Shown here one piece after another: positions 61,937 through 64,000 of a DNA stretch of 64,000 nt; position 1 is the stretch's first letter, and the number at the start of each line of letters is the position of its first letter. A program made the translations under genes and the position numbers. This DNA comes from Alphaproteobacteria bacterium (lineage in GTDB: Bacteria; Pseudomonadota; Alphaproteobacteria; MPNO01; UBA2964). The stretch lies in the NCBI GenBank assembly GCA_012103315.1, contig WLWZ01000001.1, forward strand, positions 682,001 to 746,000, read 5' to 3'. A model generated the notes under the pieces. It did no database searches. It was given only the letters and a program-made list of their open reading frames with translations, and was not told the DNA's origin.

Positions 61937-62656
61937 ATGCCAAATGTACTCGTTGAAACTGGTCGTAAATTATCCGACCTTTTGGAACTGCAGGAAAAAA
62001 ATGCAGATCGCGGGGAGCTGGTCGCGGAAATACACGATTTTCTGGGTGTGTTGGATGGCATCAAACCAGTGTTTCTGCATGGGCGCGGATTGGCCCCACC
62101 GGATTGGGTCGAAAAGGTTCTCGTTATAGCGCATGAACTCGATCTTAGAGTCGTCGAGGGACCTTTCTGGGATGCTACAGATTATGGAGAGTTCCCTGAA
62201 TGGTACGCTGACCATTGTCGTGCGGGGCTCTTGCCTTATCACGCTTGGTATATATGCAGCGATGAAGATATTGCGGAGTCCGTACGAACAGTAAACGCAG
62301 CTACTGGCTATCTTTCGATGACTGAAGAGGCTCGGTTGTTGGGCTATCCGGAATGTTGCGTAAACGCTCACTACGAACGGGCGAGACGATATCATCAGGG
62401 CACGTTGGCAATTCTCAAAAGGCTCGCCAATGGCGATGAAAACAAAATGCAGAAGTTGTTTGCTGGCGGAGCACATCTCGTACCGGTAACACAGCAGGAG
62501 ATCGATGATTTTGATGCAGCGTTTGATATTCACGAGCCCCGGTTCGGGAGCTGGAACATGTGTGGTGCTTGCGCCAGTGGAACCAGCAGCGCTTCAGGCA
62601 ATTTATCGCAACAATATTCTGATGTGGTTCAAAAAGCAGATTTGAAATTAGGTTAA
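61937..62656 (+). CDS. DUF483-like protein with GYPECC and CGAC motifs
   Basis: This is a 239-residue soluble protein. Its clearest motif is LLGYPECCVNAHYERAR (about 135-150, with C140 and C141), which resembles the archaeal DUF483 signature. A second cysteine pair, C209 and C212 (NMCGAC), follows near the end. The four cysteines and H145 could bind a metal or cluster. No activity is known to me. The start is uncertain: the ATG at 61937 or a TTG at 61919. It is monocistronic, between the TauD operon (divergent) and a methyltransferase (convergent, with four overlapping bases). Confidence 0.6.
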   Translation: MPNVLVETGRKLSDLLELQEKNADRGELVAEIHDFLGVLDGIKPVFLHGRGLAPPDWVEKVLVIAHELDLRVVEGPFWDATDYGEFPEWYADHCRAGLLPYHAWYICSDEDIAESVRTVNAATGYLSMTEEARLLGYPECCVNAHYERARRYHQGTLAILKRLANGDENKMQKLFAGGAHLVPVTQQEIDDFDAAFDIHEPRFGSWNMCGACASGTSSASGNLSQQYSDVVQKADLKLG

Positions 62657-63465
62657 GCGCGGGCCAACGCCATATTAGCTGCGGTAATGACGCGCAGACC
62701 TTTGTCTGCATCCACAAACTCTGCGAGCGCTGCGGTTACTTCAGCTTTGAGTTCCCTTAACCCTGTATCGTCCAATTGTTCGAGAGCGTGCCGAGACGAG
62801 GGGCCGCCTGCCGCGAGACATTCAATAAAGTTTTCAGCCGATGGGAAATAGCTGTCCATCTGCTTGCGAACGACGGAGACGTCTTTGAAACCCGCTTCCT
62901 GAAAGAGGTCACCCAATACAACTGGGTCGCCGTATGAAAAGGGGTGAACCACCCCTTTAGAATCGATCCCATGGTTTTCCAGGGCGTTAGCAACTGCGGC
63001 ATGGGCGGGATTACGGTGCGGTGCACAGTAAACTGTCAAAGCGAGCCTGCCGCTTTTTGCAAGAACCCGTTTCATCTCTGCCAATCCCTTTTCCTTTTCG
63101 GGAAGAAACTGCAGCAGCTGATTGCCAACAATGACGTCGAAGGCGTTATCGTCATATGGCATATCTGTGACGTCCCCTTGATGCCAATCGATATGCCCGC
63201 TCGGGTCAAGGGTGCGGGCATAGCTAATCATACCCGCGTTGAAGTCAATTGCAGAGACCATCCCGGACGCACCAACAGTTTTGGCGGCATAACGCGCGGC
63301 AGCACCACTACCGCAACCGACATCAAGGAGGCGGTGGCCTTCCTGGGTTCCAGCGTGATCGATCATCGCCTCTGACCACGGCCCAAAGATTGTCGGTACC
63401 AGATATTTTTCGAAAGCTTCGGCGGCGGAGGTGTCGACCTCACCGTCTTTTGCGTTGTCCGCCAT
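62653..63465 (-). CDS. Class I SAM-dependent methyltransferase
   Basis: This is a 270-residue cytoplasmic enzyme. Motif I is LLDVGCGSGAAARYA (about 46-60). The acidic post-I residue is D in VSAIDFNAG, and motif IV is FDVIVGNQLLQFLP. It resembles UbiE/ArsM-like small-molecule methyltransferases more than nucleic-acid types. It is different from the methyltransferase at 45661, though both belong to the same broad class. It is monocistronic on the minus strand, and its 3' end overlaps the DUF483-like gene. Confidence 0.83.
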   Translation of the reverse strand: MADNAKDGEVDTSAAEAFEKYLVPTIFGPWSEAMIDHAGTQEGHRLLDVGCGSGAAARYAAKTVGASGMVSAIDFNAGMISYARTLDPSGHIDWHQGDVTDMPYDDNAFDVIVGNQLLQFLPEKEKGLAEMKRVLAKSGRLALTVYCAPHRNPAHAAVANALENHGIDSKGVVHPFSYGDPVVLGDLFQEAGFKDVSVVRKQMDSYFPSAENFIECLAAGGPSSRHALEQLDDTGLRELKAEVTAALAEFVDADKGLRVITAANMALARA

Positions 63466-63682
63466 AACATCTCTCTTGTATCAAGGCTTGCGTGATCGCT
63501 TGGATTGTTTGATAACCTGAAAACTTGTTGGAGGCCAGTCTTTGCACCGTGGGAGGGGTTTCAGGTGTTTAGGCTGCTTGGTTTTAACGTGTCTTTAACG
63601 ATGCGGGTCCAGAAGAAGGGCATTGTAGGGGGATAAGTTGTTGTTTTTTACGAGCATCGCAATAGCTTGCGACACTTTTGTC

Positions 63683-64000
63683 GTGCGTCTATTGCTCTTG
63701 GGTAAGCGCTATTTGAGGGCAGTTTTGGCTCTTTGTGCAGTGAGTATTCTCCTCCCTGCGTGTAGTGGCGCTCTCGGCGGCGGATCTTCGACGACGCAGA
63801 TCGTAACCGAACCTGCGGGCGCACTCTGTACGCTTACAGGGGAAGGATTTGCCGTGAGACTGACTACACCTTTAAAGACAAAGCTTCCGAAAGAGGCCGC
63901 GCCGATTAAGCTTTCCTGCGACGCTCGTGGTCATCGAACATTTGTTACGCTTCTAAAGCCAACCTTTAATGACAAAGTGTTGCGTAATTTTCTCGTAGGA
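63683..64000 (+). CDS. Lipoprotein with PEGA-like domain (5' part only)
   Basis: An open frame runs off the right edge without a stop. From the GTG at 63683 it reads VRLLLLGKRYLRAVLALCAVSILLPACSG, a lipoprotein signal with the lipobox LPAC. The mature part has TEPAGALCTLTGEGFAVRLTTP, which resembles the PEGA-type surface beta-domain (P-x-G-A-x-C followed by a T-P loop). The start is uncertain: TTG codons at 63638 and 63698 are in frame, and AGGGGG lies just before 63638. The protein probably sits in the outer membrane or periplasm; its end is not seen. Confidence 0.6.
   Translation, partial: MRLLLLGKRYLRAVLALCAVSILLPACSGALGGGSSTTQIVTEPAGALCTLTGEGFAVRLTTPLKTKLPKEAAPIKLSCDARGHRTFVTLLKPTFNDKVLRNFLVG

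Noticed and set aside
1..64000. CRISPR arrays, insertion sequences, prophage genes or tRNA genes
   Set aside because: I saw no regularly spaced direct repeats, no transposase, integrase or phage structural genes, and no cloverleaf-like sequence in the gaps. Small or degenerate elements could have been missed by eye.

Overview
The window looks like a chromosomal segment of a free-living, probably marine alphaproteobacterium. The evidence is the set of alphaproteobacterial small families (DUF1491, DUF2336, a DUF6460-like membrane protein), PEP-CTERM surface proteins, DUF1800/DUF1501 partners, and dense ABC and tripartite tricarboxylate importers. Base composition appears moderate by eye. A Rhodospirillales-like member is my guess; the sequence alone does not prove it. 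I saw no tRNA, rRNA, CRISPR array, transposase, integrase or prophage gene.

Layout. 1-2.9 kb: the 5' part of queC, two small membrane proteins, a 2-hydroxyacid dehydrogenase and two small conserved proteins. 2.9-8.4 kb (minus strand): a binding-protein-dependent ABC importer with a two-domain VOC enzyme downstream. 8.5-13.1 kb (minus): the DUF1800/DUF1501 pair, a nucleotide-sugar-type epimerase and an EamA transporter. 13.2-17.5 kb: an SDR dehydrogenase, a PEP-CTERM metzincin-type protease, an HtrA-like protein that has lost two catalytic residues, and a second surface-anchored protein. 17.7-21.4 kb (minus): the compact queuosine operon queA-tgt-queF-queG, with GTGA start/stop overlaps. 21.5-28.5 kb: mixed single genes (EamA, YgjP-type metallopeptidase, DUF123 GIY-YIG, DUF1932 dehydrogenase, MFS, luciferase-like oxidoreductase, DUF2336).

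28.66-34.6 kb is the most unusual region. Six different EamA/DMT transporter genes lie head to tail, each overlapping the next by four bases, and the array ends in a glutathione-transferase-like gene that overlaps the last transporter by one base. Four more solitary EamA genes lie elsewhere, making ten in 64 kb.

36.6-63.5 kb reads as a catabolic island for carboxylated, probably aromatic or otherwise hard-to-oxidise compounds. It holds two UbiD-family decarboxylases; one lies in an operon with a CoA ligase and a methyltransferase. It also has a ThDP enzyme, a TIM-barrel/IPNS-like dioxygenase/flavoprotein operon, a TctCAB importer, and five non-haem Fe(II) oxygenases of the TauD or PhyH type. 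Three of these are coupled TauD paralogues in an operon with an alpha/beta hydrolase and a PhyH enzyme. The inferred logic is import of an organic acid, oxygenation or dealkylation, CoA activation, and decarboxylation; the substrates are unknown. In both importers, the gene for the abundant binding protein is followed by a strong intrinsic terminator before the permease genes. The window ends inside a lipoprotein gene.
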